Source: Tropicibacter alexandrii (GTDB lineage: Bacteria > Pseudomonadota > Alphaproteobacteria > Rhodobacterales > Rhodobacteraceae). From it: a stretch of DNA of 64,000 nt. The position numbers were made by a program, and so were the translations under genes. Numbering within the stretch: the stretch's first letter is position 1; every line of letters begins with the position of its first letter. Positions 1-8,011 of this stretch are shown here, piece after piece. The stretch spans positions 1 through 64,000 of the forward strand of contig NZ_RCTZ02000008.1 of the NCBI RefSeq assembly GCF_003667315.2, given 5' to 3'. Below the pieces are notes generated by a model that did not search any database, was not told the DNA's origin, and saw only the letters and a list, made by a program, of their open reading frames with translations.

Positions 1-91
1 CGCCGACCCTCCCACCCATTGCGGGAATTGAATCAGCCGAGCGGCCTTCGATCAAGGGCGAGTTTTTCAACAAAATACGCCGGTTCTGTGG
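1..91 (-). mobile_element. 5' end of a second IS1182-type element (partial, runs off the left edge)
   Basis: About 75 of 91 positions match the segment at 1581-1671, in the same orientation. That segment is the untranslated 5' region of the neighbouring IS1182-type transposase. The transposase of this copy would therefore start just left of the window and read leftward. What is seen is only the direct repeat; that it is a separate IS copy is inference. Confidence 0.6.
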
Positions 92-1671
92 AAAAACACC
101 CGTTCGCGGCCGCAGAATATCGACGCCTGAACATGGCACGAGCGCCTTTGTCGTCAGGCGTTTCGCGGTTGCTGCGGTGCAGGAAATATCTTGGCCAGTT
201 TCCTGAGGTTCTGGGCGGTGGCGGCGAGGAGGAATTCGTCATTTGCGCCGCAGGGTCCGCGTAATCGGAGCCGGTTCAGGCCAAGGATCCGCTTGAGGTG
301 GGCGAAGAGCATCTCGACCTCCTTCCGCAGCTTGATCGAGATGACGTATTGCTCGGTCTTCGCAATGTCCCGGGCGACCTGCCGGGCATCTTCATGTTCC
401 TCGCGGGTGATCTTGCGAGCAACCGCATTCGGGCAGCACTTCGCTTTTGATAGGCATGCCTGACAGACCTCTTTCAGCGCCCGATAGCGGGCTGTGCCTT
501 TGCCGCTCGGACCGCGGTTCGGATCGGAGTAGTTTCGGCGGAACTGCTTCAGCTCGTGCCCCTCAGGGCAAATGTATTGGTCGTTCTCCGCATCCCATTC
601 AAAGTCGGCGCGGGTCCATGTCCCGTCATTGCGCCCTGACTTGTCGAATACGGGGATGTGGGGCGCGATCTTGCGATCGACCAGCCAGCCCAGCATTGGC
701 GCGGTGCCATAGGCGGTATGCACCGCCCGGCAGTGCATTGCGAAGCAAGGTCACGAGAGGGGGCGATGAGCCGCTCTGGATGAAGGTCGAACTTGGCCTT
801 CACGCGCCTCAGCATGGTCTTGGTTGATCCTACTCCGGCCTGCCGGATCGACCTTGTCGCTCCCAAGTCCACGATGACACCATGGTCCGTGTCGATCAGG
901 TAATTGTCAGAATAGCTGAAGAATGCCGGGCCTTTCCGGGCCGCGGTCCACTGGCTCGTCGGGTTAGAATGCGAGGTAGACTTTGGCTGGACCTCGCTTG
1001 CTGCGCCGAATGCGGCTTCGTCCAAGACGTCAAGATACTCGCGAACGGCTCGGGGCGCATCAGCGGGATTGATCTGCCTCGCGTCCCATTCCTCCTTCGG
1101 CGATAAGTTGTGCTTGTTCGCATCCGCTTCGATAAAGTTGGCATCAACTGCCATGCGCTGGACGCTAACCAGCCCCTCGTCGATGCACCGGGCCACGGTC
1201 GTCTCGAACAGATGCCGGAATAGCTCGCTGTCACGGAACCGGCCGTGCCGTTTCTTAGAAAAAGTCGAGTGATCCGGGACGCGGTCGCTCAGATCGAGAC
1301 GGCAAAACCAGCGATATGCCAGGTTCAGATGGACCTCCTCGCAGAGCCGCCGCTCGGACTGGATGCCGAAGCAATAGCCCACCAGCAGCATCCGGATGAG
1401 GAGTTCGGGATCGACGGACGGACGCCCCGTGTGGCTGTAGAGATCGGCGAGGTAGCTGCGGATGCCGGACAGGTCCACGAACCGGTCGATGGAGCGCCGC
1501 AGGTGGTTCTGGGGCACATGATCTTCGAGCGAGAACTCATAGAACAACGCCGGCTGCGCCTCCTGCCGCGGTCCCATCATCGCCAATCCTCCCACCCAAT
1601 GCAGAAATTGAATCAGCCTACGGCCCTTTAATCAAGGACGAGTTTTTCAACAAAATAGGCCGTCTGTGTGG
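92..1671 (-). mobile_element. IS1182-family insertion sequence with broken transposase
   Basis: The element holds one transposase reading frame on the minus strand, split in two frames, plus about 60 bp behind its stop and about 90 bp in front of its start. The outer limits are approximate: the right edge is set by where the 91-bp repeat with 1-91 ends, and the left edge by where the other copy ends. I did not identify terminal inverted repeats or a target duplication with certainty. Confidence 0.6.
154..1580 (-). pseudogene. IS1182-family DDE transposase, frameshifted
   Basis: The N-terminal part (ATG at 1580, reading MMGPRQEAQPALFYEF) carries the RPSVDPELLIRMLLVGYCFG and RVPDHSTFSKKRHGRFRDS segments typical of IS1182 transposases. 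The C-terminal part (frame ending at 154) has the CPEGHELKQFRRNY cysteine region, the RKEVEMLFAHLKRILGL segment and an NLRKLAKIFPAPQQ tail. Together they give about 470 residues, the usual family length. The halves lie in different frames, joined at 719-761, where about 43 nt stand in place of the couple of bases expected between ERLIA and TAYG (net about +41). The protein is therefore probably inactive unless a frameshift is used. IS1182 members normally have one continuous frame. Confidence 0.75.
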
Positions 1672-2043
1672 TCGTGCCTGGTTCGGAGATCAACTGACCG
1701 ACGTTAGCCCTCTTTGCTGGCCACTCCATGTTCAAGGCGCAAGAGCAGTCCACGAGACCGTACGACCAGGCTGACGGCAGGCAACCAGTGACTTGCCGAA
1801 CGGGATGGATCGTTTGACCGTTTATGGAAGGCGAAGCTTTTCGAAGCCGGTCGCTTCCGCGAATGCCAGCAGACCGGCTGGTTCTGCGGTTGAGGTGCAG
1901 CCAGATATCACCGCAAGAGTGCCGCCCAGCAGAGCCATGGGTCCCTCAGGCGGAGCCGTGGACTGGAGGACTGCCAGGGCAGGCGGCTAGAAGTGGCTGG
2001 AAATGAAATAATTTTTCCTAATCGCTGGGTACTAAATGCAGTA

Positions 2044-2063
2044 GGGGCGCCGTGTGGCGCCCC
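2044..2063. repeat. Perfect 8-bp stem, 4-nt loop palindrome
   Basis: The arms GGGGCGCC and GGCGCCCC enclose GTGT. The hairpin lies 70-90 bp behind the secA stop, but neither side is followed by a clear T-run, so a role as a rho-independent terminator is doubtful. Confidence 0.6.
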
Positions 2064-2076
2064 CTAAATACAGACC

Positions 2077-2111
2077 TTGGGACAAACTTGCCTCGGTTTG
2101 GGACAAACTTG
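2077..2111. repeat. Two direct 14-bp repeats, TTGGGACAAACTTG, 21 bp apart
   Basis: Identical copies lie at 2077-2090 and 2098-2111, spaced 21 bp start to start (about two helical turns). The position just after secA and close to an IS suggests the end of a transposable element or a paired protein-binding site. Neither reading is proven. Confidence 0.7.
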
Positions 2112-2132
2112 ACCGTCTTCTTCACCCTCAAA

Positions 2133-4856
2133 TCAAACCAGCGAGCCGTGGCAGTGCTTGAATTTCTTGCCAGAGCCGCAGGGGCAGGGATCGTTGCGGC
2201 CCGGGTTGCCCCAAGTGCTCTGGTCGGTTTCGTCGAAACCGGCGACCAGCGGTTCGCGGGCGGCCTCATCCTCGCCGGTGGGCAAAACGGGTTCGTGCGC
2301 GGCCTTGGCTTGGTCGGCCTGCTGCTGCATCTCCTTTTGCTGCGCCATCAGCTGCTGCATCATCGCGCGCTGTTCTTCTTCGGTCATCGGGCGGACCTGA
2401 GACAATTGGCTGGAGACTTGCTCCCGCAACGAATCCAGCATGTTCTCGAACAGGGCGAAGGCCTCGTTCTTGTATTCGTTCAGCGGATCGCGCTGCGCAT
2501 AGCCGCGGAAACCAACGACCGAGCGCAGATGTTCCAGCGTCAACAGGTGCTCGCGCCACTTGCCGTCGATAGTTTGCAGCAGAACCTGCTTTTCGATGTT
2601 GCGCATGGTCTCGGGGCCGAAGGCCTCGGCCTTTTCGGCCATCATCTTGTCGGACGCCTCTTCGAGGCGCTCCTTGACGGTTTCCTGATCGACGCCGTCT
2701 TCGTCGGCCCAGGACATGATCGGCAGGTCGAGGCCCAGTTTTTCGATGACGGCCGCATACAGACCTTCGGTGTTCCACTGGTCGGCATAGGCGCGCGGCG
2801 GGCAATAGATGTCGACCAACTCGTCGATGACTTCGTGGCGCATGTCGGTGACGATTTCCGACAGGTCCTCGGCCTCCATGATCTCGCGCCGTTGGGAGAA
2901 GATCACCTTGCGCTGATCGTTCATCACGTCGTCGAATTTCAGCAGCTGTTTGCGGATGTCGAAGTTGCGCCCCTCGACCTTGGCCTGCGCGCGTTCCAGC
3001 GACTTGTTCACCCAAGGGTGAATGATCGCCTCGCCCTCTTTCATGCCCAGCGTCGACAGGACCTTGTCCAGCCGTTCGCTGCCGAAGATGCGCATCAGGT
3101 CATCGTCCAGCGACAGGAAGAAGGCAGAGCGGCCCGGGTCACCCTGACGGCCCGACCGGCCGCGCAACTGGTTGTCGATGCGCCGGGATTCGTGGCGTTC
3201 GGTGGCCAGCACGAACAGGCCGCCGGCCTGCTTAACCGCCTCTTCGTCGGCATCGTGCTGTTTCTCGATCTCGGCGCGGATCTCCTCGGGGTCGCGATCC
3301 GGGGCGGCGGCGATGGCCTCCATGATCTGGAATTCGACATTCCCGCCCAGTTTGATGTCGGTGCCGCGCCCGGCCATGTTGGTGGCGATGGTGATCGCGC
3401 CCAGCTTGCCCGCATCGGCGACGATCTGCGCCTCTTGTTCGTGCTGGCGGGCGTTCAGGACGTTATGCGGCAGGTTGGCCTGCTTGAGCAGGTGCGACAG
3501 CATTTCCGACTTTTCGATGGAGGTGGTACCGACCAGAACCGGCTGCCCCTTTTCATGCGCGCCTTTGATTTCCTCGACGATTGCGTCGTATTTTTCCTTG
3601 GCGGTGCGATAGACGCGGTCGTCCTCGTCGATACGCGCAATCGGACGGTTGGTCGGCACCTCGACGACGCCAAGGCCGTAGATTTCGGCGAATTCCTCGG
3701 CCTCGGTGGCCGCCGTGCCGGTCATGCCGCCCAGCTTGTCATAGAGACGGAAGTAGTTCTGGAAGGTCACCGACGCCAAGGTCACGTTCTCGGGCTGGAT
3801 CTTGCAGCCTTCCTTGGCTTCGATGGCCTGATGCAGACCCTCGGACAGGCGGCGGCCCTGCATCATGCGCCCGGTGAATTCGTCGATCAGGATGACCTCG
3901 CTGTCGCGAACGATGTAATCCTTGTCCTTGGCGTAGAGTTTGTGCGCGCGCAGACCCTGATTGACGTGGTGCACGATGGTCGTGCTTTCGGGGTCGTACA
4001 GGGTCTGGCCCTCGGGCAGCAATTCGTAGACGCGCAGACGCTCTTCGAGGAACTCGTTGCCCTCGTCGGTGAAGGTCACGTTGCGGGTCTTTTCGTCGAT
4101 CTCGTAGTGATCGTCCTGCAATTCGGGGATCAGCTTGTCGATGGCGACATACAGTTCGGAGCGATCCTGCGCCGGGCCGGAGATGATCAGCGGTGTGCGC
4201 GCCTCGTCCACGAGGATCGAGTCCACCTCGTCCACGATCGCGAAATAGTGGTCGCGCTGGTAGATCTGGTTGAGCTCGGACTTCATGTTGTCGCGCAGGT
4301 AGTCAAAGCCCAGCTCGTTGTTGGTCGCGTAGGTGATGTCACATTCGTACGCGGCCTTCTTTTCTTCCTCCGGCTGGCGGGGGTAGACGACGCCGGTGGT
4401 CAGACCCAGCGCCCCGTACACCTTGGACATCCATTCGGCGTCGCGGCGGGCGAGATAGTCGTTCACCGTGACCACGTGCACACCCCGGCCCGTCAGGCCG
4501 TTCAGGTAGGCGGCAAAGGTGGCCATGAGGGTCTTGCCCTCGCCGGTCTTCATTTCAGAGATGTTGCCCTGATGCAGGAAGATCCCGCCCATCAGCTGCA
4601 CGTCGAAGGCGCGCAGGCCCAAGGCGCGCTTTGCGGCCTCGCGGCAGTTGGCAAAGGCTTCGGGAAGCAGGTGGTCGAGACTTTCGCCCCCCTCGATCCG
4701 CTTTTTGTATTCCGCAGTCTTGGCGATCAGCCCGGCATCGTCGAGCTTCTCGAACTCGGCCTCCAGCGCGTTGATCTTTTCCACGATCGGGCGCGTGGCC
4801 TTGATCTTTCGGTCATTCGGCGTTCCGAACACCTTCCGCGCGAGTTTTCCCAGCAT
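2133..4856 (-). CDS. secA: Preprotein translocase ATPase SecA
   Basis: This is the motor ATPase of the general secretion pathway; it pushes unfolded preproteins through SecYEG at the inner membrane. The product has 907 residues, normal for an alphaproteobacterial SecA. The Walker A GEGKT is at about residues 105-109 and the DEVD box at 209-212. The GTAAT and [20 protein letters not shown] regions of the second RecA domain are present. The C-terminal zinc site has C891, C893, C902 and H903, which binds SecB and lipid in studied homologues. The gene diverges from the PpiC-type foldase at 5031, so a promoter region of about 170 bp is shared. Pairing of secA with an exported foldase is common in this group. 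Confidence 0.97.
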   Translation of the reverse strand: MLGKLARKVFGTPNDRKIKATRPIVEKINALEAEFEKLDDAGLIAKTAEYKKRIEGGESLDHLLPEAFANCREAAKRALGLRAFDVQLMGGIFLHQGNISEMKTGEGKTLMATFAAYLNGLTGRGVHVVTVNDYLARRDAEWMSKVYGALGLTTGVVYPRQPEEEKKAAYECDITYATNNELGFDYLRDNMKSELNQIYQRDHYFAIVDEVDSILVDEARTPLIISGPAQDRSELYVAIDKLIPELQDDHYEIDEKTRNVTFTDEGNEFLEERLRVYELLPEGQTLYDPESTTIVHHVNQGLRAHKLYAKDKDYIVRDSEVILIDEFTGRMMQGRRLSEGLHQAIEAKEGCKIQPENVTLASVTFQNYFRLYDKLGGMTGTAATEAEEFAEIYGLGVVEVPTNRPIARIDEDDRVYRTAKEKYDAIVEEIKGAHEKGQPVLVGTTSIEKSEMLSHLLKQANLPHNVLNARQHEQEAQIVADAGKLGAITIATNMAGRGTDIKLGGNVEFQIMEAIAAAPDRDPEEIRAEIEKQHDADEEAVKQAGGLFVLATERHESRRIDNQLRGRSGRQGDPGRSAFFLSLDDDLMRIFGSERLDKVLSTLGMKEGEAIIHPWVNKSLERAQAKVEGRNFDIRKQLLKFDDVMNDQRKVIFSQRREIMEAEDLSEIVTDMRHEVIDELVDIYCPPRAYADQWNTEGLYAAVIEKLGLDLPIMSWADEDGVDQETVKERLEEASDKMMAEKAEAFGPETMRNIEKQVLLQTIDGKWREHLLTLEHLRSVVGFRGYAQRDPLNEYKNEAFALFENMLDSLREQVSSQLSQVRPMTEEEQRAMMQQLMAQQKEMQQQADQAKAAHEPVLPTGEDEAAREPLVAGFDETDQSTWGNPGRNDPCPCGSGKKFKHCHGSLV

Positions 4857-5030
4857 GATCGAGTATACCTGTTCCCATCTTCGTGTGCGGCATCTGCTTG
4901 CCCGCCTCGCACACAGCCCATATGAAACAGGGGAACGACCGGCCCGCAGAGCCTGTATGGCATCTAAGCGGCGGGCCGGAGAGTGTCAACGCCGCGGGGT
5001 GCCGCGGCCCTGTCTGAAAGGACAAAACCC

Positions 5031-5879
5031 ATGCTGAAGACCCTCATCAAGCCCGCCTTTGCCGCGCTGGCCCTGACCGTTGCCGCGCCTGCGGTCGCCG
5101 AAGAGGTCACTGCCGATACCGTCGTGGCCACCGTCAACGGGACCGAGATCACGCTGGGCAACATGCTGGCCGTGCGCGCGGGTCTGCCGCAGCAATACCA
5201 GCAGCTTCCCAACGACGCCCTGTGGGAGGGCATTCTCGACCAGATTATCCAGCAAGAGGCGCTGGCCCAGTCCAAGGAGGCGGTGGAAACCCGCCGCGTC
5301 CGCGTGTCGCTGGAAAACGAGCGCCGCTCGCTGATGGCCGCCGAGGCGATCACCAAGATTGCCGAGCGCGCCACCACCGACAACGCCATTCAGGCCGCCT
5401 ATGATGCGGAATATGCCAATGCCGAAATGGGCAAGGAATTCAACGCGTCGCACATCCTCGTCGAGACCGAGGAAGAGGCCGCGGAAATTCTCGCCGAGGT
5501 CAAGGGCGGCGCCGATTTCGCCGAGACCGCGCGCGCGCGTTCGACCGGCCCGTCCGGCCCGAATGGCGGCTCGCTCGGTTGGTTCTCGGCTGGCATGATG
5601 GTGCAGCCCTTCCAGACCGCCGTCGAGTCGCTGAACGTGGGGGACGTCACCGGCCCGGTGCAGACGCAGTTCGGCTGGCACGTCATCAAACTGAACGAGA
5701 CCCGCGTCAAAGAGGCGCCCGCGCTGGAAGAGGTCCGCGCAGAGCTGGTCCAGAAGGTGCAGCAGGACGCCGTTCAGGACCACATCCAGTCGCTGGTCGG
5801 CAAGGCCGAGGTCACCCGCAAGGGCATGGCCGAAATCGACACCTCTGTTCTGTCCCAAGTCGAACTTCTGGAGGAATAA
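5031..5879 (+). CDS. Exported PpiC-type peptidyl-prolyl isomerase (parvulin)
   Basis: The product is a 282-residue periplasmic foldase. The start at 5031 is chosen because an AAAGGA ribosome site lies about 10 nt upstream and the product then opens with a clean signal peptide (MLKTLIKPAFAALALTVAA, cleavage near AVA-EE). A SurA-like N-terminal region precedes the parvulin domain (about 135-235) with ASHILVETEEEA and GPNGGSLGWF motifs. Parvulins isomerise Xaa-Pro bonds and assist folding of exported and outer-membrane proteins. The gene ends directly against argJ, so the two may be cotranscribed. It could equally be called a SurA/PrsA-like foldase. Confidence 0.9.
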   Translation: MLKTLIKPAFAALALTVAAPAVAEEVTADTVVATVNGTEITLGNMLAVRAGLPQQYQQLPNDALWEGILDQIIQQEALAQSKEAVETRRVRVSLENERRSLMAAEAITKIAERATTDNAIQAAYDAEYANAEMGKEFNASHILVETEEEAAEILAEVKGGADFAETARARSTGPSGPNGGSLGWFSAGMMVQPFQTAVESLNVGDVTGPVQTQFGWHVIKLNETRVKEAPALEEVRAELVQKVQQDAVQDHIQSLVGKAEVTRKGMAEIDTSVLSQVELLEE

Positions 5880-7103
5880 TTGGGCAAATATCCCCGCTCC
5901 CCGCTCGCGCCCGAGCAGTTTCCCGCGCTTCCCGTCATCGACGGGGTGCGCTTTGCCACCGCTCAGGCGGGGGTGCGCTATGCCGGTCGAACCGACGTGA
6001 TGCTGGCATTGCTCGACCCGGGCAGCGTCGTGGCGGGTGTGTTTACGCGCTCTCTGACGCGCTCGGCCAACGTGTTGGATTGTCAGGCCAAGATCGGCGG
6101 CGACTCGGATCGGGGCGCCGCGATCATCGTCAATTCCGGCAATTCCAACGCCTTCACCGGGCGCGCCGGTGAGGGATCGGTCAAGGCAATCTGCGACATG
6201 GTCGCCGAGGTCACGGGCCTTCCGGCAGAGCGCGTGTTCACCTCGTCGACCGGGGTGATCGGCGAGCGTTTGCCGCATGATCGGATCACCGCAAAGGTGG
6301 CGGAACTGGTCGACAATTTGTCAGCGGATGCCATGGCCGCCGCCGCCGAGGCGATCATGACCACGGATACCTTCCCCAAGGGGGCGGCGGCAGAGATCAC
6401 CATTGACGGCAAACCGGTTAAGATCGCCGGCATGGCGAAGGGATCGGGTATGATCGCGCCGGATATGGCGACCATGCTGGTCTATATCTTCACCGACGCG
6501 CAGATCAGCCGGGCAGCGTTGCAGGACCTCGTTTCCGAGATGTCCAACAAGACGTTCAACTGCATCACGGTGGACAGCGATACGTCCACCTCGGACACGC
6601 TGTTGATGGGCTCCACGGGCAAGTCCGGTGTCGACGTGACGGGGAATGCGGAATTTGCCGAGGCGATGCATGGCGTCTTCCTCGACCTCGCGCATCAGGT
6701 TGTCAGAGACGGCGAAGGTGCGACCAAGTTCGTGACGGTCAACGTGACCGGCGCGGCCTCGGATGAGGATGCGCGGACCCATGCGCTGGCGATCGCCAAT
6801 TCGCCCTTGATCAAGACCGCCGTGGCAGGCGAGGACCCGAACTGGGGCCGCGTCGTCATGGCGATCGGCAAGTCTGGCGCTGCGGCGGATCGTGACCTGT
6901 TGACCATCCGCTTTGGCGATGTGCTGGTGGCGGAAAAGGGCTGGGTCGCGCCGGGCTATCGCGAAGCGGACGGTGCGGCATTGATGAAAGAGCCGGAGAT
7001 CACGATCAGCGTGGATATAGGCTTGGGGCAGGGGGCGGCCACGATCTGGACCTGCGACCTGACCCATGGCTATATCTCGATCAACGCCGATTACCGTTCG
7101 TGA
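5880..7103 (+). CDS. argJ: Bifunctional ornithine acetyltransferase/N-acetylglutamate synthase ArgJ
   Basis: ArgJ transfers the acetyl group from N-acetylornithine to glutamate (and in some species uses acetyl-CoA), closing the acetyl cycle of arginine synthesis. The product has 407 residues, the family length. The autocleavage site is visible as DMATMLVY; Thr198 becomes the new N-terminal nucleophile of the beta chain. The STGVIGERLP oxyanion region and the GEDPNWGR segment are also present. The start is a TTG directly after the previous stop codon; no internal ATG keeps the conserved N-terminus, so TTG is preferred. mutT follows after a 47-nt gap that holds a palindromic repeat. Confidence 0.96.
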   Translation: MGKYPRSPLAPEQFPALPVIDGVRFATAQAGVRYAGRTDVMLALLDPGSVVAGVFTRSLTRSANVLDCQAKIGGDSDRGAAIIVNSGNSNAFTGRAGEGSVKAICDMVAEVTGLPAERVFTSSTGVIGERLPHDRITAKVAELVDNLSADAMAAAAEAIMTTDTFPKGAAAEITIDGKPVKIAGMAKGSGMIAPDMATMLVYIFTDAQISRAALQDLVSEMSNKTFNCITVDSDTSTSDTLLMGSTGKSGVDVTGNAEFAEAMHGVFLDLAHQVVRDGEGATKFVTVNVTGAASDEDARTHALAIANSPLIKTAVAGEDPNWGRVVMAIGKSGAAADRDLLTIRFGDVLVAEKGWVAPGYREADGAALMKEPEITISVDIGLGQGAATIWTCDLTHGYISINADYRS

Positions 7104-7109
7104 CATAAG

Positions 7110-7135
7110 GTAGGATGGGTGATCACCCATCCTAC
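7110..7135. repeat. 26-bp perfect palindrome, copy 1
   Basis: A perfect palindrome centred on TGATCA with GTAGGATGGG outer arms sits between argJ and mutT. An identical 26-bp copy occurs at 13948-13973. It is a REP-like dispersed element; in RNA it would form a strong hairpin in the argJ-mutT intergenic leader. Confidence 0.9.
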
Positions 7136-7150
7136 TTCAAGGAACTCCAC

Positions 7151-7549
7151 ATGAAGATCATACTCGTCTCCGCCGTCGCTCTGATCGACGCAGATGGCCG
7201 CATCCTTTTGGCTCAACGTCCCGAGGGCAAGTCCATGGCCGGGCTCTGGGAGTTCCCGGGCGGCAAGGTCGAACCCGGCGAGACGCCCGAAGCGGCGCTG
7301 ATCCGCGAACTCCACGAGGAGTTGGGTATCGAGACATGGGATTCCTGCCTCGCGCCCCTGACGTTCGCGTCACACAGCTACGACGACTTCCACCTGCTCA
7401 TGCCACTCTTCGCCTGTCGAAAATGGAAGGGCATGCCGCAATCGAAGGAAGGGCAGGCGTTGAAATGGGTGCGCGCGAATCAGTTGCGCGACTACCCGAT
7501 GCCACCCGCGGACATTCCGCTCATCCCGATTTTGCGGGACTGGCTGTAA
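7151..7549 (+). CDS. mutT: 8-oxo-dGTP diphosphatase MutT (Nudix hydrolase)
   Basis: The 132-residue Nudix protein probably sanitises oxidised dGTP so that it is not incorporated into DNA. The Nudix box runs from about residue 38 to 60 (GKVEPGETPEAAL then RELHEELGI), with the glutamates that hold Mg2+. The LLAQRPEGKSMAGLWEFPGG segment is typical of MutT rather than RppH. The ATG at 7151 follows an AAGGAACT ribosome site; an upstream in-frame ATG falls inside the palindromic repeat and is rejected. The argJ-mutT neighbourhood is common in Rhodobacterales, so the substrate call rests on family and context. Confidence 0.9.
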   Translation: MKIILVSAVALIDADGRILLAQRPEGKSMAGLWEFPGGKVEPGETPEAALIRELHEELGIETWDSCLAPLTFASHSYDDFHLLMPLFACRKWKGMPQSKEGQALKWVRANQLRDYPMPPADIPLIPILRDWL

Positions 7550-7736
7550 AAAATGATCGATGAAACTTTCATCGTTCGGCGTATTTATTCGACAAGCGCT
7601 CAGCCTGCACGGGAATGTTTCTGAAAAGCGCTCGTCATGGCTGGAAATATGGCGAAATTGTGACGTTGCTTTTCTGGAAATATTCACCGTTTCGCAGTAC
7701 TCTTGTGGCTCAGCTTGCGCATTCAGGGGAACGGAA

Positions 7737-7874
7737 ATGCTGCGAACGATTGTTCTGGGAAGTTGTGTGTCGATCCAAGGCCTGTTCGAAAAGGCACTGC
7801 CCGACGGGCGCATTTCGGTCCGTGTCGGGGATCGGATCTACACAGGTCGCCCGGTCGTGGCCAAGGCAGCCTGA
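7737..7874 (+). CDS. Conserved small protein, 45 aa, unknown function
   Basis: The product reads MLRTIVLGSCVSIQGLFEK followed by a basic C-terminal half with RISVRVGDRIYTGRPV. The ATG at 7737 is chosen because AGGGGAA lies 5-10 nt upstream; longer in-frame starts give an unconvincing N-terminus. A strong terminator follows at once (7899-7922), which supports a real, separately transcribed gene. I recall similar short proteins in roseobacters, but I cannot assign a role. No signal peptide or known motif is seen. Confidence 0.65.
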   Translation: MLRTIVLGSCVSIQGLFEKALPDGRISVRVGDRIYTGRPVVAKAA

Positions 7875-7898
7875 CATCCCGCTGTCGCGAGACGAAAC

Positions 7899-7922
7899 AA
7901 GGCCCCAGAGGGGCCTTTTTCT
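7899..7922 (+). terminator. Rho-independent terminator of the 45-aa gene
   Basis: The stem AAGGCCCC/GGGGCCTT with a 3-nt loop is followed by a T-run. It lies 25 nt behind the stop at 7874. Confidence 0.8.
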
Positions 7923-7962
7923 TTGGCCTCACGTCGGGCAGTGTCTAACATCCCATCAATGC

Positions 7963-7990
7963 AAAAAGGCCGCCAGCGAGGGCGGCCTTT
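7963..7990 (-). terminator. Rho-independent terminator behind infB
   Basis: On the minus strand, AGGCCGCC and GGCGGCCT arms around a 6-nt loop end in TTTTT. It lies about 20 nt behind the infB stop at 8012 and closes the rimP-nusA-infB operon. Confidence 0.85.
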
Positions 7991-8011
7991 CTCGTTTCCC
8001 TGTTCGTTGGA

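Larger units (their letters stand above)
1672..2132. other. Gene-free gap between the IS and secA
   Basis: No convincing coding region is seen here. Short open frames exist (for example near 1793-1990) but have no recognisable product. The segment holds a perfect hairpin at 2044-2063 and two 14-bp direct repeats at 2077-2111, listed separately. The stretch behind the IS may be a remnant of older insertions. Confidence 0.5.

Noticed and set aside
2044-2063. secA terminator
   Set aside because: The stem is strong but no T-run follows on the minus strand, so ordinary rho-independent termination is unlikely.
2052-4925. Long plus-strand open frame of 957 codons opposite secA
   Set aside because: It mirrors secA in GC-rich DNA and has no recognisable domains. 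secA on the minus strand has full family motifs.
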